Shown piece after piece: positions 9,227 through 20,322 of a stretch of DNA of 64,000 bases. The translations under genes were made by a program, and so were the position numbers. Positions within the stretch are counted from its first letter, which is position 1, and each line of letters opens with the position of its first letter. The stretch is taken from positions 1-64,000 of the forward strand of contig CANKZZ010000001.1 of assembly GCA_947488655.1 (NCBI GenBank), read 5' to 3'. The DNA is from an uncultured Psychroserpens sp. (GTDB lineage Bacteria; Bacteroidota; Bacteroidia; Flavobacteriales; Flavobacteriaceae). Below the pieces are notes generated by a model, which saw only the letters and a list, made by a program, of their open reading frames with translations, was not told the origin of the DNA and ran no database searches.

Positions 9227-10036
9227 ATGAAAGATAAGAGAATATTGTATGTGTCATCTGAGGTTGTACCATATTTACCAGAAACAGAGATTTCTTCAAT
9301 GTCATTTGAAGCTCCAAAAATGGTAAACAAACAAGGAGGTCAAATACGAATATTTATGCCTCGTTATGGAAACATTAATGAAAGAAGACATCAACTTCAT
9401 GAGGTTATTCGCTTATCTGGTATTAACCTAGTCATAAATGATTTAGATATGCCATTAATTATTAAGGTGGCATCTATTCCGAAGGAAAGAATACAAGTAT
9501 ACTTTATAGACAACGAAGAGTATTTTAAAAGAAAGGCTACGTTAACTGACGAAAACGGAAATCTTTTTAATGATAATGATGAGCGTGCTATCTTTTTTGC
9601 TAAAGGTGTTATAGAAACAGTAAAAAAACTAAACTGGTCTCCAGATATTATTCATGTTAATGGATGGTTAGCTTCACTGCTACCATTATACTTAAAAGAA
9701 TTTTATAAAAACGAACCATTATTTACAGAAAGTAAAATTGTAACCTCTGTATACAATCAAAGCTTTGAAGGTACGTTAGATAAGAACATGATTAATAAAG
9801 TAAAATTTGACAATATTGACGAGAGCAAAATTAAAGGTCTAGAAAAGCCTACCTATAATAATCTTATGAAGATTGCAATTGATAACTCTGATGCGCTTAT
9901 TAAAGGTTCAAATGATTTACCAAAAGAACTAAGTGAGTATTTAGATGCTGCTGATAAGCCAGTATTAGACTATTTTCCTATTGAAGATTTTGCAGAGCAC
10001 TACACAGAATTTTACAACACTAAAGTATTAGATTAG
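9227..10036 (+). CDS. Reduced glycogen/starch synthase-like protein (GT5 N-domain only)
   Basis: The 269-residue protein resembles the N-terminal Rossmann half of glycogen synthase (KRILYVSSEVVPYL, IRIFMPRYGNI, DIIHVNGWLASLLPLYLK, SVYNQSFEG). It lacks the whole C-terminal GT-B domain, and the usual KxGGL sugar-nucleotide motif after the first strand is replaced by PETEIS. It is therefore unlikely to be a working glycogen synthase, even though such proteins are commonly labelled so. It starts a plus-strand run with a DUF4270 lipoprotein (11-nt gap) and glmS (6-nt gap), which suggests an envelope-related or regulatory role. I use the ATG at 9227 because the one at 9191 precedes the likely transcription start. 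Confidence 0.8.
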   Translation: MKDKRILYVSSEVVPYLPETEISSMSFEAPKMVNKQGGQIRIFMPRYGNINERRHQLHEVIRLSGINLVINDLDMPLIIKVASIPKERIQVYFIDNEEYFKRKATLTDENGNLFNDNDERAIFFAKGVIETVKKLNWSPDIIHVNGWLASLLPLYLKEFYKNEPLFTESKIVTSVYNQSFEGTLDKNMINKVKFDNIDESKIKGLEKPTYNNLMKIAIDNSDALIKGSNDLPKELSEYLDAADKPVLDYFPIEDFAEHYTEFYNTKVLD

Positions 10037-10047
10037 TAAATATATTT

Positions 10048-11715
10048 ATGAAAAAAAGAAGAATTGCCCTGAGACATCTAGCACTATTAACAATTGTGCT
10101 TAGCTCATTTATTGCTTGTGACAAAGATTTTGCTAATATCGATTCAGATATTATTAATAATGATAATGCAACCCATTTTGATACAAATTCTCAAGAATAT
10201 GAAGTAATAGCTTACACAAAAGCCTTAGAGCCAGTGCAGTCAAATGCATTGCCTTTAAATCTTTTAGGTGATTATGATGATCCAACAGTGAGTTATGGTC
10301 GCACAGTGTCAAGTTTTGTATCACAAATACGTGGTACATTAACAGATCCAGATTTTGGAGAAAATGCAGTAATAGACTCGGTTGTTTTAACCGTACCTTA
10401 TTTTAGTACACCTACTGCAATTGATGCTGATGGTGTTACGTCGTACGAGTTAGATTCCATTTTTGGAGGAGGCTCATTTAATTTATCTATACACGAAAGT
10501 AATTACTTTTTAAGGGATTTTGACCCGACAGCTTCAGACATTGACGAACCTCAAAGCTATTATGCTAATATGTCTACAGGTTCAAATATGATAAGTGATT
10601 CTCAATTAGAAGGACAGTTATTATTTGAGCAGTTAAATTTTATCCCTTCACCTAACGAAATTCAATTATATGCAGGAGAGGGTGATGAACGTGCAATTTC
10701 TTCGAGATTGGCACCAGCATTAAGAGTAAAATTTAGTGAAGAAATTGAACAGTTTTGGCAGCAAAAAATTATTGATATGGCAGGTCAGCCAGAACTAAGT
10801 AATATAAACAACTTTAATAATTACTTTAGAGGTATCTATTTTAAAGCAGAGTCTAATGGTAGTACTGGAAATGGTACATCTGGAGGTAGAATGTTACTTT
10901 TAAATATGGCATCCACCTCTGCCAATGTTGTAATTTATTACACAAGAGACCCTTTCACAGAAGGAGCAGATAGAGTTCAAACTACATATACATTTAATTT
11001 TTCTGGTAATAGAGTAAATTTTATTTCTAATGATTTTCCGCTTACTAGTGGAGATGAAGTTACGGGAGATGAAAATCTATTCTTAAAAGGAGGACAAGGT
11101 TCTATTGCCGAAATAAAATTATTTGATGGAGAAGATTTAGATGGAGACAATTCTACAGATAATACTTTTGAATTATTTAAAAAAGATTTTGTAGAAACAG
11201 ACGAAGATGGAAATTTCTTAGAATCAAAAAAATTAATTAACGAAGCTAATTTAGTGTTTTATGTTAATCAAGCACTAGTAGATGCTAATGGTGACGAGCC
11301 AACGCGTGTATTTTTATATGACACGCAAAATAATACCGCATTGGTAGATTATTTTTTTGATACTGCAAATACTGTATCTCCAGAATTTTCAAGAAGCATT
11401 CACTCTGTACCTTTGGAAAGAGAAAATAATGAAGCTACAGGAGATGGCGTTAGATATAAAGTTAGAATAACAGAGCACCTTAATAACTTAATTCTCAAAG
11501 ATTCTACAAACGTTAAACTTGGTTTAGCAGTAACTGGCAATATAAATACAGAGTCTGCATCAATTCAGTACGATGTACTTAGTGCAAATGATAATGAAAA
11601 AGTACCAGTAAGCTCTATAATTACACCAAGAGGAACCGTATTGTACGGTAATAACACTGCCAACGAGAGCAAAAAATTATATTTAGAAATATTTTTTACA
11701 GAACCTAACAACTAA
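10048..11715 (+). CDS. DUF4270 family lipoprotein
   Basis: A 555-residue outer-membrane-type lipoprotein with a short signal sequence and lipobox SFIAC (Cys24) followed by DKDF. The rest is beta-rich with repeated Asp/Asn loops and conserved DUF4270-like stretches (VIDSVVLTVPY near residue 110, INEANLVFYVNQ near 397, RGTVLYGNN near the end). The function of the family is not known to me. It is tightly spaced between the GT5-like gene and glmS, an arrangement I recall from other Bacteroidota, so a shared transcript is likely. Confidence 0.8.
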   Translation: MKKRRIALRHLALLTIVLSSFIACDKDFANIDSDIINNDNATHFDTNSQEYEVIAYTKALEPVQSNALPLNLLGDYDDPTVSYGRTVSSFVSQIRGTLTDPDFGENAVIDSVVLTVPYFSTPTAIDADGVTSYELDSIFGGGSFNLSIHESNYFLRDFDPTASDIDEPQSYYANMSTGSNMISDSQLEGQLLFEQLNFIPSPNEIQLYAGEGDERAISSRLAPALRVKFSEEIEQFWQQKIIDMAGQPELSNINNFNNYFRGIYFKAESNGSTGNGTSGGRMLLLNMASTSANVVIYYTRDPFTEGADRVQTTYTFNFSGNRVNFISNDFPLTSGDEVTGDENLFLKGGQGSIAEIKLFDGEDLDGDNSTDNTFELFKKDFVETDEDGNFLESKKLINEANLVFYVNQALVDANGDEPTRVFLYDTQNNTALVDYFFDTANTVSPEFSRSIHSVPLERENNEATGDGVRYKVRITEHLNNLILKDSTNVKLGLAVTGNINTESASIQYDVLSANDNEKVPVSSIITPRGTVLYGNNTANESKKLYLEIFFTEPNN

Positions 11716-11721
11716 AATTAT

Positions 11722-13569
11722 ATGTGTGGAATAGTAGGCTATATTGGTCATAGAGAAGCATACCCAATAGTACTCAAAGGACTAAAACGCTTAGAATATA
11801 GAGGCTATGATAGCGCAGGTATTGCGCTTTATGATGGTAACGAAATTAAATTATCTAAAACCAAAGGCAAGGTAGCAGATTTAGAAGAGCGTCTTGAAAA
11901 AGAAATTTCTACTACAGGAACATTAGGTATTGGTCATACACGATGGGCTACTCACGGAGTGCCTAATGATGTTAATTCTCATCCACATTATTCAAATTCT
12001 GGAGATTTAGTTATTATTCATAATGGTATCATAGAAAATTATGAATCTCTAAAAAAAGAGTTAATTAAACGTGGTTATACTTTTAAATCAGATACTGATA
12101 CAGAAGTATTAGTTAACCTTATAGAAGACGTTAAAAAGAAAGAAAATACCAAATTAGGAAAAGCGGTTCAAATTGCACTTAACCAAGTAGTTGGAGCATA
12201 TGCAATTGCAGTGTTTGATAAAAATAAACCTAATGAGATTGTTGTAGCAAGACTAGGAAGTCCACTTGCAATTGGTATTGGCGAAGATGAATTTTTCATT
12301 GCCAGTGATGCATCACCTTTTATAGAGTACACAAAAAACGCTATTTATTTAGAAGATGAGGAAATGGCTATTGTGCGTCGTCACAAAGGCATAAAGATTA
12401 GAAAAATTAAAGATGATTCTTTAGTAGCTCCATATATTCAAGAATTACAATTAAATCTTGAGCAAATAGAGAAAGGTGGTTACGATCATTTTATGCTGAA
12501 AGAAATTTATGAGCAACCAAATGCCATATTAGATACTTTTAGAGGAAGATTATTAACCAAAGATGCTATTATAAAAATGGCTGGTATTGAGGATAATATG
12601 AAACGTTTCCTTAATGCTAACAAAATAACTATTGTTGCTTGTGGTACGTCATGGCATGCTGGTTTAGTTGCAGAGTATATTTTTGAAGACTTAGCTCGTA
12701 TTCCGGTAGAAGTTGAATACGCATCAGAGTTTAGATATAGAAATCCTGTCATTAATGATAATGATATCGTTATAGCTATTTCACAATCGGGCGAAACTGC
12801 AGATACTCTTGCAGCTATAAAATTAGCTAAATCTAAAGGCGCTTTCGTATTTGGAGTTTGTAATGTTGTTGGGTCCTCTATTGCTAGGGAAACAGATGCA
12901 GGTGCTTACACTCATGCAGGTCCAGAAATTGGAGTAGCATCAACCAAAGCATTCACAACACAAATCACAGTATTAACTTTAATTGCTCTTCGTTTGGCAA
13001 GAGCAAAAGGGACACTTTCTAGTTCAGACTATAGAAATCACCTTATTGAGTTAGAGTTAATTCCGGAGAAAGTAAAAAAAGCATTAGAGTCTGATGCATA
13101 TGTAGAAACCATTGCTGCCATTTATAAAGATGCCAAAAACTTTTTATATTTAGGTAGAGGATATAATTTCCCTGTTGCTTTAGAAGGTGCACTTAAGCTA
13201 AAGGAGATTTCATATATTCATGCTGAAGGATATCCTGCTGCAGAAATGAAACATGGACCTATTGCACTTATAGACGAGAATATGCCCATTGTAGTAATTG
13301 CTACTAAAAAAGGTCATTATGAAAAAGTAGTGAGTAATATTCAAGAAATCAAATCTAGATCTGGTAAAATTATAGGTATTGTAACTGTTGGAGATAAGCA
13401 AGTAAAAGACCTAGCAGATCATGTTATTGAAGTTCCAGAGACAATAGAATCATTAACACCTTTATTAACGACAATTCCTCTGCAACTTTTATCCTACCAC
13501 ATAGCACTTATGTTAGGAAAAAATGTAGATCAACCACGTAATTTAGCTAAAGCGGTTACCGTAGAATAG
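11722..13569 (+). CDS. glmS: Glutamine--fructose-6-phosphate aminotransferase (isomerizing)
   Basis: GlmS makes glucosamine-6-phosphate, the first step to UDP-GlcNAc for peptidoglycan and lipid A. The N-terminal glutamine amidotransferase domain begins MCGIVGYIG with the nucleophile Cys2 and contains GHTRWATHG. Two SIS isomerase domains follow (VACGTSWHAG, ISQSGETADTL, GRGYNFPVALEGALKLKE). The C-terminus DQPRNLAKAVTVE is canonical and the length of 615 residues is complete. It is the third gene of its run and is followed by a strong terminator. No glmS ribozyme or other leader element is visible. Confidence 0.98.
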   Translation: MCGIVGYIGHREAYPIVLKGLKRLEYRGYDSAGIALYDGNEIKLSKTKGKVADLEERLEKEISTTGTLGIGHTRWATHGVPNDVNSHPHYSNSGDLVIIHNGIIENYESLKKELIKRGYTFKSDTDTEVLVNLIEDVKKKENTKLGKAVQIALNQVVGAYAIAVFDKNKPNEIVVARLGSPLAIGIGEDEFFIASDASPFIEYTKNAIYLEDEEMAIVRRHKGIKIRKIKDDSLVAPYIQELQLNLEQIEKGGYDHFMLKEIYEQPNAILDTFRGRLLTKDAIIKMAGIEDNMKRFLNANKITIVACGTSWHAGLVAEYIFEDLARIPVEVEYASEFRYRNPVINDNDIVIAISQSGETADTLAAIKLAKSKGAFVFGVCNVVGSSIARETDAGAYTHAGPEIGVASTKAFTTQITVLTLIALRLARAKGTLSSSDYRNHLIELELIPEKVKKALESDAYVETIAAIYKDAKNFLYLGRGYNFPVALEGALKLKEISYIHAEGYPAAEMKHGPIALIDENMPIVVIATKKGHYEKVVSNIQEIKSRSGKIIGIVTVGDKQVKDLADHVIEVPETIESLTPLLTTIPLQLLSYHIALMLGKNVDQPRNLAKAVTVE

Positions 13570-13594
13570 TCATATCTTAATATATGTTAAAAAT

Positions 13595-13636
13595 GAAGCT
13601 GAAAATGTGATATCCATATTTTCAGCTTCTTTTTTT
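13595..13636 (+). terminator. Rho-independent terminator after glmS
   Basis: A 12-bp stem (GAAGCTGAAAAT at 13595-13606 with ATTTTCAGCTTC at 13618-13629) and an 11-nt loop are followed by seven T. Confidence 0.92.
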
Positions 13637-13665
13637 GTATATAATCTAAAGTTTTCACGTCTTTT

Positions 13666-13697
13666 TTGTTAAAAATTACTATGCACGCATAACTTTT
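13666..13697 (+). promoter_or_regulatory. Candidate promoter for the TonB receptor / SGNH operon
   Basis: TTG at 13666-13668 is followed after 21 nt by TAACTTTT at 13690-13697, one mismatch from TAnnTTTG. It lies about 70 nt before the ATG at 13767 and just downstream of the glmS terminator. Confidence 0.4.
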
Positions 13698-13766
13698 TAG
13701 TATTTTTTCATTTCAGTATCATTAAATTATTTATATTGCTTTACTAAATTTAACTAATTCTCTAAA

Positions 13767-16556
13767 ATGAAAACAATTTTTAAGATTATGACGCTGTTTT
13801 GTTGTGCTATAACATTTGCGCAATCAACGACAGTAAAAGGTAAAGTCATCGACAATAATGGAGTTCCATTACCAGGTGCAAATATCATCGTTGTTGGAAC
13901 AACAACTGGTACAATTACAGATTTTGATGGTAATTATACTTTAGTTGTAAATCAAGCACCTCCTTTCTCGATACAAGTGAGTAGTGTAGGTTTTGACAGT
14001 GTTACAAAAGAAGTTACCACAAGCCCTCAAACTATTGATATTACAATGATTGAAGGGACTTCACTTGACGAAGTCGTGATTTCAGCATCTAGAACACCAG
14101 AACGTATTTTTGAATCGCCAGTTACGGTTGAACGTTTTGGATTAAAAGAAATTAAAAATACTGCTTCTGCAGATTTTTATGGAGGTCTAGAAAATCTTAA
14201 AGGTGTAGATGTTAATACAAATAGTTTAACATTTAAATCTGTTAACACCAGAGGTTTCGCAACATTTGCTAATACTCGATTTATGCAATTAGTAGATGGA
14301 ATGGATAACTCTACTCCTGCGCTTAATTTTCCAATTGGAAATTTAGTTGGTATGGTAGAGACTGATGTATTAAGCGTAGAATTACTTCCTGGTGCATCAT
14401 CTGCTTTATATGGAGCAAATGCCTTTAACGGTATTTTATTTATGAGAAGTAAAAACCCATTTGATCATCAAGGTATAAGTGGTTACATCAAAAGAGGTAT
14501 TACTTCACAAGAAGCTGCTGGAGATAATGAGTATACAGATCTAGGACTTAGAATGGCATATAAATTTAGTGATAAATTTGCTGCCAAAATCAATTTTGGA
14601 TATTTAAAAGGTACTGATTGGGCTGCTACAAGTGAAGTAGACAGTGATACTCCTGGCGGAACAAGAGCTACAAATTTAAACTATAACGGTATTAACGTTT
14701 ATGGAGACGAAGTAAGTACAGATATTAAAGATGTTGCTGTAACTTTAGAAGGATTAGGTATCTTACCTGGTGGAGCAAATGCTTTAGTACCTTCTGTCAA
14801 CGTTAGTAGAACAGGTTACAACGAACGTGATTTAACAAACTATAATGCAGAGAGTATCAAAGCAGATTGGGGATTATACTATAGACCTATTGAAGATAAT
14901 AGTTTAGAATTATCTTATGTTGGTAAAGTTGGTACAGGATCTACAATCTATCAAGGTACAAATAGATATAATATTAATGGCTTTTTTCAAGAACAACATA
15001 AATTAGAGGTTAGAAATGATAACTTTTTCTTGAGAGGTTACGTAGTTGCAGATAAAGCAGGAGACTCATATGATATGGTTTTTACTGGTATTAACATTAA
15101 CAGAGCATGGAAAGATGACAACACATGGTTTGGAGAATATACTGGTGCATATGTTCAAGCTACTTTAGCAGGAGCAACTAATGAACAAGCTCATGCTACA
15201 GCTAGAGCTACTGCAGAGACTGGTCGTTTTGAACCAGGAACACCAGAGTTTCAAACAGCTTTTGAAGAAAGTATCTCTAACCCTGACTTAAGTCAAGGAT
15301 CAAAATTTCAAGATGCTTCAAAATATTATCACGCAGATGGTAATTATAACTTTAGTCATTTAACAGACGTTGCCGATATACAAGTTGGTGGATCTTTTAG
15401 ACAATATAGTCTTAACTCTGGAGGAACTATTTATACTGATACTGACGGACCAATAGATTATTCAGAATTTGGTATTTATACACAAATACAAAAAGAGTTA
15501 GAAATAAGTGAAATGATGGATTTAAAATTAACAGGATCTGTACGTTATGATAAATCAGAATTTTTTGACGGTTTCTTATCTCCAAGATTATCTGCTGGTT
15601 TAACAGTTAACAGAGATCACAACATTAGAGCATCTGTACAAACAGGTTTTAGAAATCCAACTACACAAGATTTATTTATTGGTTTGGATGCAGGTAGAGC
15701 AATATTAGTTGGATCTGCACCAGATAATTTAGACAGATATTCTAGAAATTATGCTGTAAGCGGAGCAGGTCAAGGTTTAGGCTTACCAGCTACAATTAAT
15801 CAAACAGGAGCAGCAGCATATAACAACTCTTATACTGTGACTTCTGTACAAGCTTTAGGCGAAACAGGAAACCCTGCAGTATTAGAAATTGCAAATCCAG
15901 ATTTAATTAAACCAGAACAAGTTACCTCTGCGGAAATAGGATATCGTGGTAAATTCAGTAATTTAACAGTAGATTTTAGCACTTATTACAACAGTTACAA
16001 AGATTTTATATCTCAAAAAGTAGTTGCTGCTCCTTTTTATGGAGAAGTTGGTGATGGTGGCTTATCTGTAGCTGCAATAGCTAATGGAGATTTCCAAGTT
16101 TATAGTTCTTACACTAACTCTGAAGCAGATGTAAACTCATATGGTGCTTCAATAGGATTATCTACAAAAGTATTTAAAGACTTTGATTTAAGCGGAAGTT
16201 ACACATTTACTAAACTTGATTTTGATCAATCTTCAGATCCAGACTTAATGATTAGTTTCAATACTCCAGAGCATAAATTCAAAGCTTCTTTTGGAAATAC
16301 AGATTTATTTAAAAACTTTGGTTTCAATGTGTCTTATAGATTTAGTGATGATTACTTCTGGGAAGCAACGTTTGGAAATGGTGTTGTGCCAGAATTTCAT
16401 GTCGTAGATGCACAGTTAAACTATAGAGTACCAAGCTTAAAATCATCTTTTAAAGTTGGTGCTACAAACTTAACTGGTAATGAATACTTTACTGCGTTTG
16501 GTACTGGATTTATTGGATCTATGTATTATGCATCATGGACAATTAATAACTTATAA
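13767..16556 (+). CDS. TonB-dependent receptor with carboxypeptidase-regulatory-like N-domain
   Basis: A 929-residue outer-membrane active transporter. A signal peptide (to about residue 19, ...CAITFAQ) is followed by a CarboxypepD_reg-like beta-sandwich (TVKGKVIDNNGVPLPGANII). A TonB-box-like region and plug (LDEVVISASRTPERIFESP, GASSALYGANAFNGILF) come next, then a 22-strand-type barrel ending in alternating hydrophobic/aromatic residues. It lacks the long SusC-type plug signature and has no SusD neighbour. Instead an SGNH-hydrolase lipoprotein follows 11 nt later, so the pair probably handles one nutrient. The substrate cannot be read from the sequence. Confidence 0.93.
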   Translation: MKTIFKIMTLFCCAITFAQSTTVKGKVIDNNGVPLPGANIIVVGTTTGTITDFDGNYTLVVNQAPPFSIQVSSVGFDSVTKEVTTSPQTIDITMIEGTSLDEVVISASRTPERIFESPVTVERFGLKEIKNTASADFYGGLENLKGVDVNTNSLTFKSVNTRGFATFANTRFMQLVDGMDNSTPALNFPIGNLVGMVETDVLSVELLPGASSALYGANAFNGILFMRSKNPFDHQGISGYIKRGITSQEAAGDNEYTDLGLRMAYKFSDKFAAKINFGYLKGTDWAATSEVDSDTPGGTRATNLNYNGINVYGDEVSTDIKDVAVTLEGLGILPGGANALVPSVNVSRTGYNERDLTNYNAESIKADWGLYYRPIEDNSLELSYVGKVGTGSTIYQGTNRYNINGFFQEQHKLEVRNDNFFLRGYVVADKAGDSYDMVFTGININRAWKDDNTWFGEYTGAYVQATLAGATNEQAHATARATAETGRFEPGTPEFQTAFEESISNPDLSQGSKFQDASKYYHADGNYNFSHLTDVADIQVGGSFRQYSLNSGGTIYTDTDGPIDYSEFGIYTQIQKELEISEMMDLKLTGSVRYDKSEFFDGFLSPRLSAGLTVNRDHNIRASVQTGFRNPTTQDLFIGLDAGRAILVGSAPDNLDRYSRNYAVSGAGQGLGLPATINQTGAAAYNNSYTVTSVQALGETGNPAVLEIANPDLIKPEQVTSAEIGYRGKFSNLTVDFSTYYNSYKDFISQKVVAAPFYGEVGDGGLSVAAIANGDFQVYSSYTNSEADVNSYGASIGLSTKVFKDFDLSGSYTFTKLDFDQSSDPDLMISFNTPEHKFKASFGNTDLFKNFGFNVSYRFSDDYFWEATFGNGVVPEFHVVDAQLNYRVPSLKSSFKVGATNLTGNEYFTAFGTGFIGSMYYASWTINNL

Positions 16557-16567
16557 AAAAAACAATA

Positions 16568-18217
16568 ATGAAAACTATAAAATATATATTACTATCTGCT
16601 GTCCTTATTGGCTTTACCGCATGTAATGATGAAGAAGATTTCGATATGTCTGAAGAAGCAGTTGAACTTCCTGCATTAACAGCTGGATCTGCAAATCTTT
16701 CTACATACGTAGCGTTAGGAAACTCATTAACTGCTGGTTTTACAGATAATGCTTTATTTATCGCAGCTCAACAAAACTCTTTTCCTAATACTTTATCTCA
16801 AAAATTTGCTCTAGTTGGAGGCGGAAGTTTTACTCAACCTCTTACTAATGATAACTTTGGTGGTTTAATCGCTGGAGGTAATGTCGTGGTTAATCCAATA
16901 ACTATGGATACGCTTTTTAAGCCAAGATTAGTTTTTGGAGGCGCAGGACCTGTACCTTTAGAAAGTTTAAATCCTTTAGCAGTGCCAACTACAGATTTTT
17001 TATTAAACAATCCTACAGGACCATTTAATAATTTAGGTGTACCTGGAGCTGCAAGTTTTCACTTATTAGCTCCTGGTTATGGAAATTTTGCAAATTTTCC
17101 AGCTGCAGCAAATCCTTATGCTATTAGAATAACAGGAAATACAGATGCTTCTATATTAGAATTAGCAATGGCTCAAACGCCAAGTTTCTTTTCTTTATGG
17201 ATTGGTAACAATGATGTTTTAGGTTATGCTACTTCTGGAGGTGCTTCTGGAGCACTAACAGATCAAGCTACTTTTGATTTTGCATACACAACTTTAATAA
17301 GTACGCTTACATCGCAAGGTGCACAAGGTGTTGTAGCAAATATTCCAGATGTAACAACGATTCCATATTTTACAACTGTACCATTTGCGCCATTAGACCC
17401 ATCTAATCCAGCATTTGGACCATTAATTCCAACCTTAAACGGAATTTTCAGTCAAATAAATCAAGTGTATGCTTTCTTAGAAAGTCAAGGTGTACCTAAT
17501 GCTACAGATCGTCAAATTGTGTTTTCTGAAACTGCAGCAAGCGCAGTAGTTATACACGATGAATCTTTAATGGATTTATCATCTCAAATGGCAAATGTAT
17601 TTAACAACAGCCCTACATTTCCTGCATTTGTTCAATCATTTGGCTTACCAGCAGAAGCAGCACCAGCTGTTGCCAATTTATTAGGACTTGTTTATGGACA
17701 ATCGAGACAAGCAAATGCCGATGATTTATTGGTACTACCAAGTTCAGCAGCAATTGGAACCGTAAATGAAAATTTTGCTGCATTTTTAGGTACTCAAGGT
17801 TTACCTCCAGCTTTAGCTGGTCAATTCTCTGTAGAGGGTGTTTCTCTTCCATTAGAAGATAAATGGGTATTATTACCATCAGAACAAGCAGAAGTTGCTC
17901 AAGCAACATCAGGTTTTAACGCTACAATTTCTGCAAGTGCTAGTCAAGCTGGTTTAGCATTTGTTGATGCAAATGGTCTACTAACTCAATTAGCTAATGG
18001 TGGTATAACTACTGGAGATTTCACATTAACAAGTAACTTAGTTACTGGTGGTGCATTCTCTTTAGACGGTGTACATCCAAATGCTAGAGGCTATGCTTTA
18101 ATTGCAAATGAATTTATGAGAGCTATTGATCTTACTTATGGATCTAATTTTGAAGCTTCAGGTAATTTCGTTGATGTAGGTAATTATCCAACAAATTACT
18201 CGCCTGCTCTGCAATAA
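16568..18217 (+). CDS. SGNH/GDSL-type hydrolase lipoprotein
   Basis: A 549-residue lipoprotein with lipobox GFTAC (Cys19). The SGNH blocks are visible. Block I is ALGNSLTAG with the candidate nucleophile Ser53, the block III-like segment is LWIGNNDVLG around residue 215, and block V is DGVHPNARGY with Asp500 and His503. The large spacing between blocks III and V means a long insertion compared with small GDSL enzymes. The family hydrolyses esters, often of lipids or acetylated sugars. Its position 11 nt after a TonB receptor suggests a surface- or periplasm-facing esterase that prepares the receptor's cargo, which is inference. Confidence 0.82.
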   Translation: MKTIKYILLSAVLIGFTACNDEEDFDMSEEAVELPALTAGSANLSTYVALGNSLTAGFTDNALFIAAQQNSFPNTLSQKFALVGGGSFTQPLTNDNFGGLIAGGNVVVNPITMDTLFKPRLVFGGAGPVPLESLNPLAVPTTDFLLNNPTGPFNNLGVPGAASFHLLAPGYGNFANFPAAANPYAIRITGNTDASILELAMAQTPSFFSLWIGNNDVLGYATSGGASGALTDQATFDFAYTTLISTLTSQGAQGVVANIPDVTTIPYFTTVPFAPLDPSNPAFGPLIPTLNGIFSQINQVYAFLESQGVPNATDRQIVFSETAASAVVIHDESLMDLSSQMANVFNNSPTFPAFVQSFGLPAEAAPAVANLLGLVYGQSRQANADDLLVLPSSAAIGTVNENFAAFLGTQGLPPALAGQFSVEGVSLPLEDKWVLLPSEQAEVAQATSGFNATISASASQAGLAFVDANGLLTQLANGGITTGDFTLTSNLVTGGAFSLDGVHPNARGYALIANEFMRAIDLTYGSNFEASGNFVDVGNYPTNYSPALQ

Positions 18218-18240
18218 AATTAAGTCATTATACATACTAA

Positions 18241-18281
18241 AAACACCATCTTTCTTAAGTAATGAAAGATGGTGTTTTTTT
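18241..18281 (+). terminator. Rho-independent terminator after the SGNH lipoprotein
   Basis: A 14-bp stem (AAACACCATCTTTC at 18241-18254 with its complement at 18264-18277) and a 9-nt loop run into a T-tract. Confidence 0.92.
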
Positions 18282-18329
18282 ATACTGAAAAAAGCCAAAA
18301 TATAGACTTTAATTTTAAATTAAAAATTA

Positions 18330-18337
18330 TATCTTTG
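18330..18337 (+). promoter_or_regulatory. -7 box for atpD-atpC
   Basis: TATCTTTG followed by CACCGC matches TAnnTTTG, about 83 nt before the atpD ATG. The region upstream is A/T-rich without a clear TTG at -33. Its place directly after a terminator supports an independent atpDC transcript. Confidence 0.55.
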
Positions 18338-18416
18338 CACCGCGAAAACAGAGTACCCAATTTAATTGAGTATTAAATGTTTTTTCAATAGAAATATCTA
18401 AACATTAAACACATAA

Positions 18417-19928
<1,512 letters not shown>

Positions 19929-19945
19929 TCTAAAATAATAGAAAC

Positions 19946-20239
19946 ATGCTTTTAGAAATTGTATCACCAGAAGCTACATTGTTTAGTAGTGAAGTAGACT
20001 CGGTTGTTTTACCAGGAGTTAATGGAGAATTTCAATTATTGAACAATCACTCTCCTATTATTTCATTATTATCAGCTGGTACTATTAAAATACATACGCA
20101 TAAGCAATCTCATTTAGCATCTGATGAGTTACATGCGTCTATTGTACCACAAAGTGATGATAATAAAATTTTGACGGTGAAAATTAATTCTGGAACAATT
20201 GAAATGAAAGACAATAAAGTAATTGTATTAGCAGACTAA
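19946..20239 (+). CDS. atpC: F0F1 ATP synthase subunit epsilon (short form)
   Basis: A 97-residue protein matching the N-terminal beta-sandwich of epsilon (LEIVSPEATLFSSEVDSVVLPGVNGEFQLLNNHSPIIS is spread over the first 45 residues). The C-terminal helical hairpin found in the ~135-residue E. coli protein is absent; short epsilon subunits are usual in this phylum. It is co-transcribed with atpD and followed by a bidirectional terminator. Confidence 0.93.
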   Translation: MLLEIVSPEATLFSSEVDSVVLPGVNGEFQLLNNHSPIISLLSAGTIKIHTHKQSHLASDELHASIVPQSDDNKILTVKINSGTIEMKDNKVIVLAD

Positions 20240-20261
20240 ACAAATTCTTTATTTATATATA

Positions 20262-20293
20262 AAAAATGCCAAACTATAAGTTTGGCATTTTTT
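20262..20293. terminator. Bidirectional terminator between atpC and umuD
   Basis: A 14-bp stem AAAAATGCCAAACT / AGTTTGGCATTTTT with a 3-nt loop has a T-run on either strand. It can end both the atpDC transcript and the leftward umuD transcript. Confidence 0.9.
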
Positions 20294-20322
20294 ATATATA
20301 ATACTAATACTACTCTTTATTT

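Noticed and set aside
11600-11721. glmS ribozyme or leader riboswitch
   Set aside because: The upstream gene ends 6 nt before glmS, so there is no space for the ribozyme.
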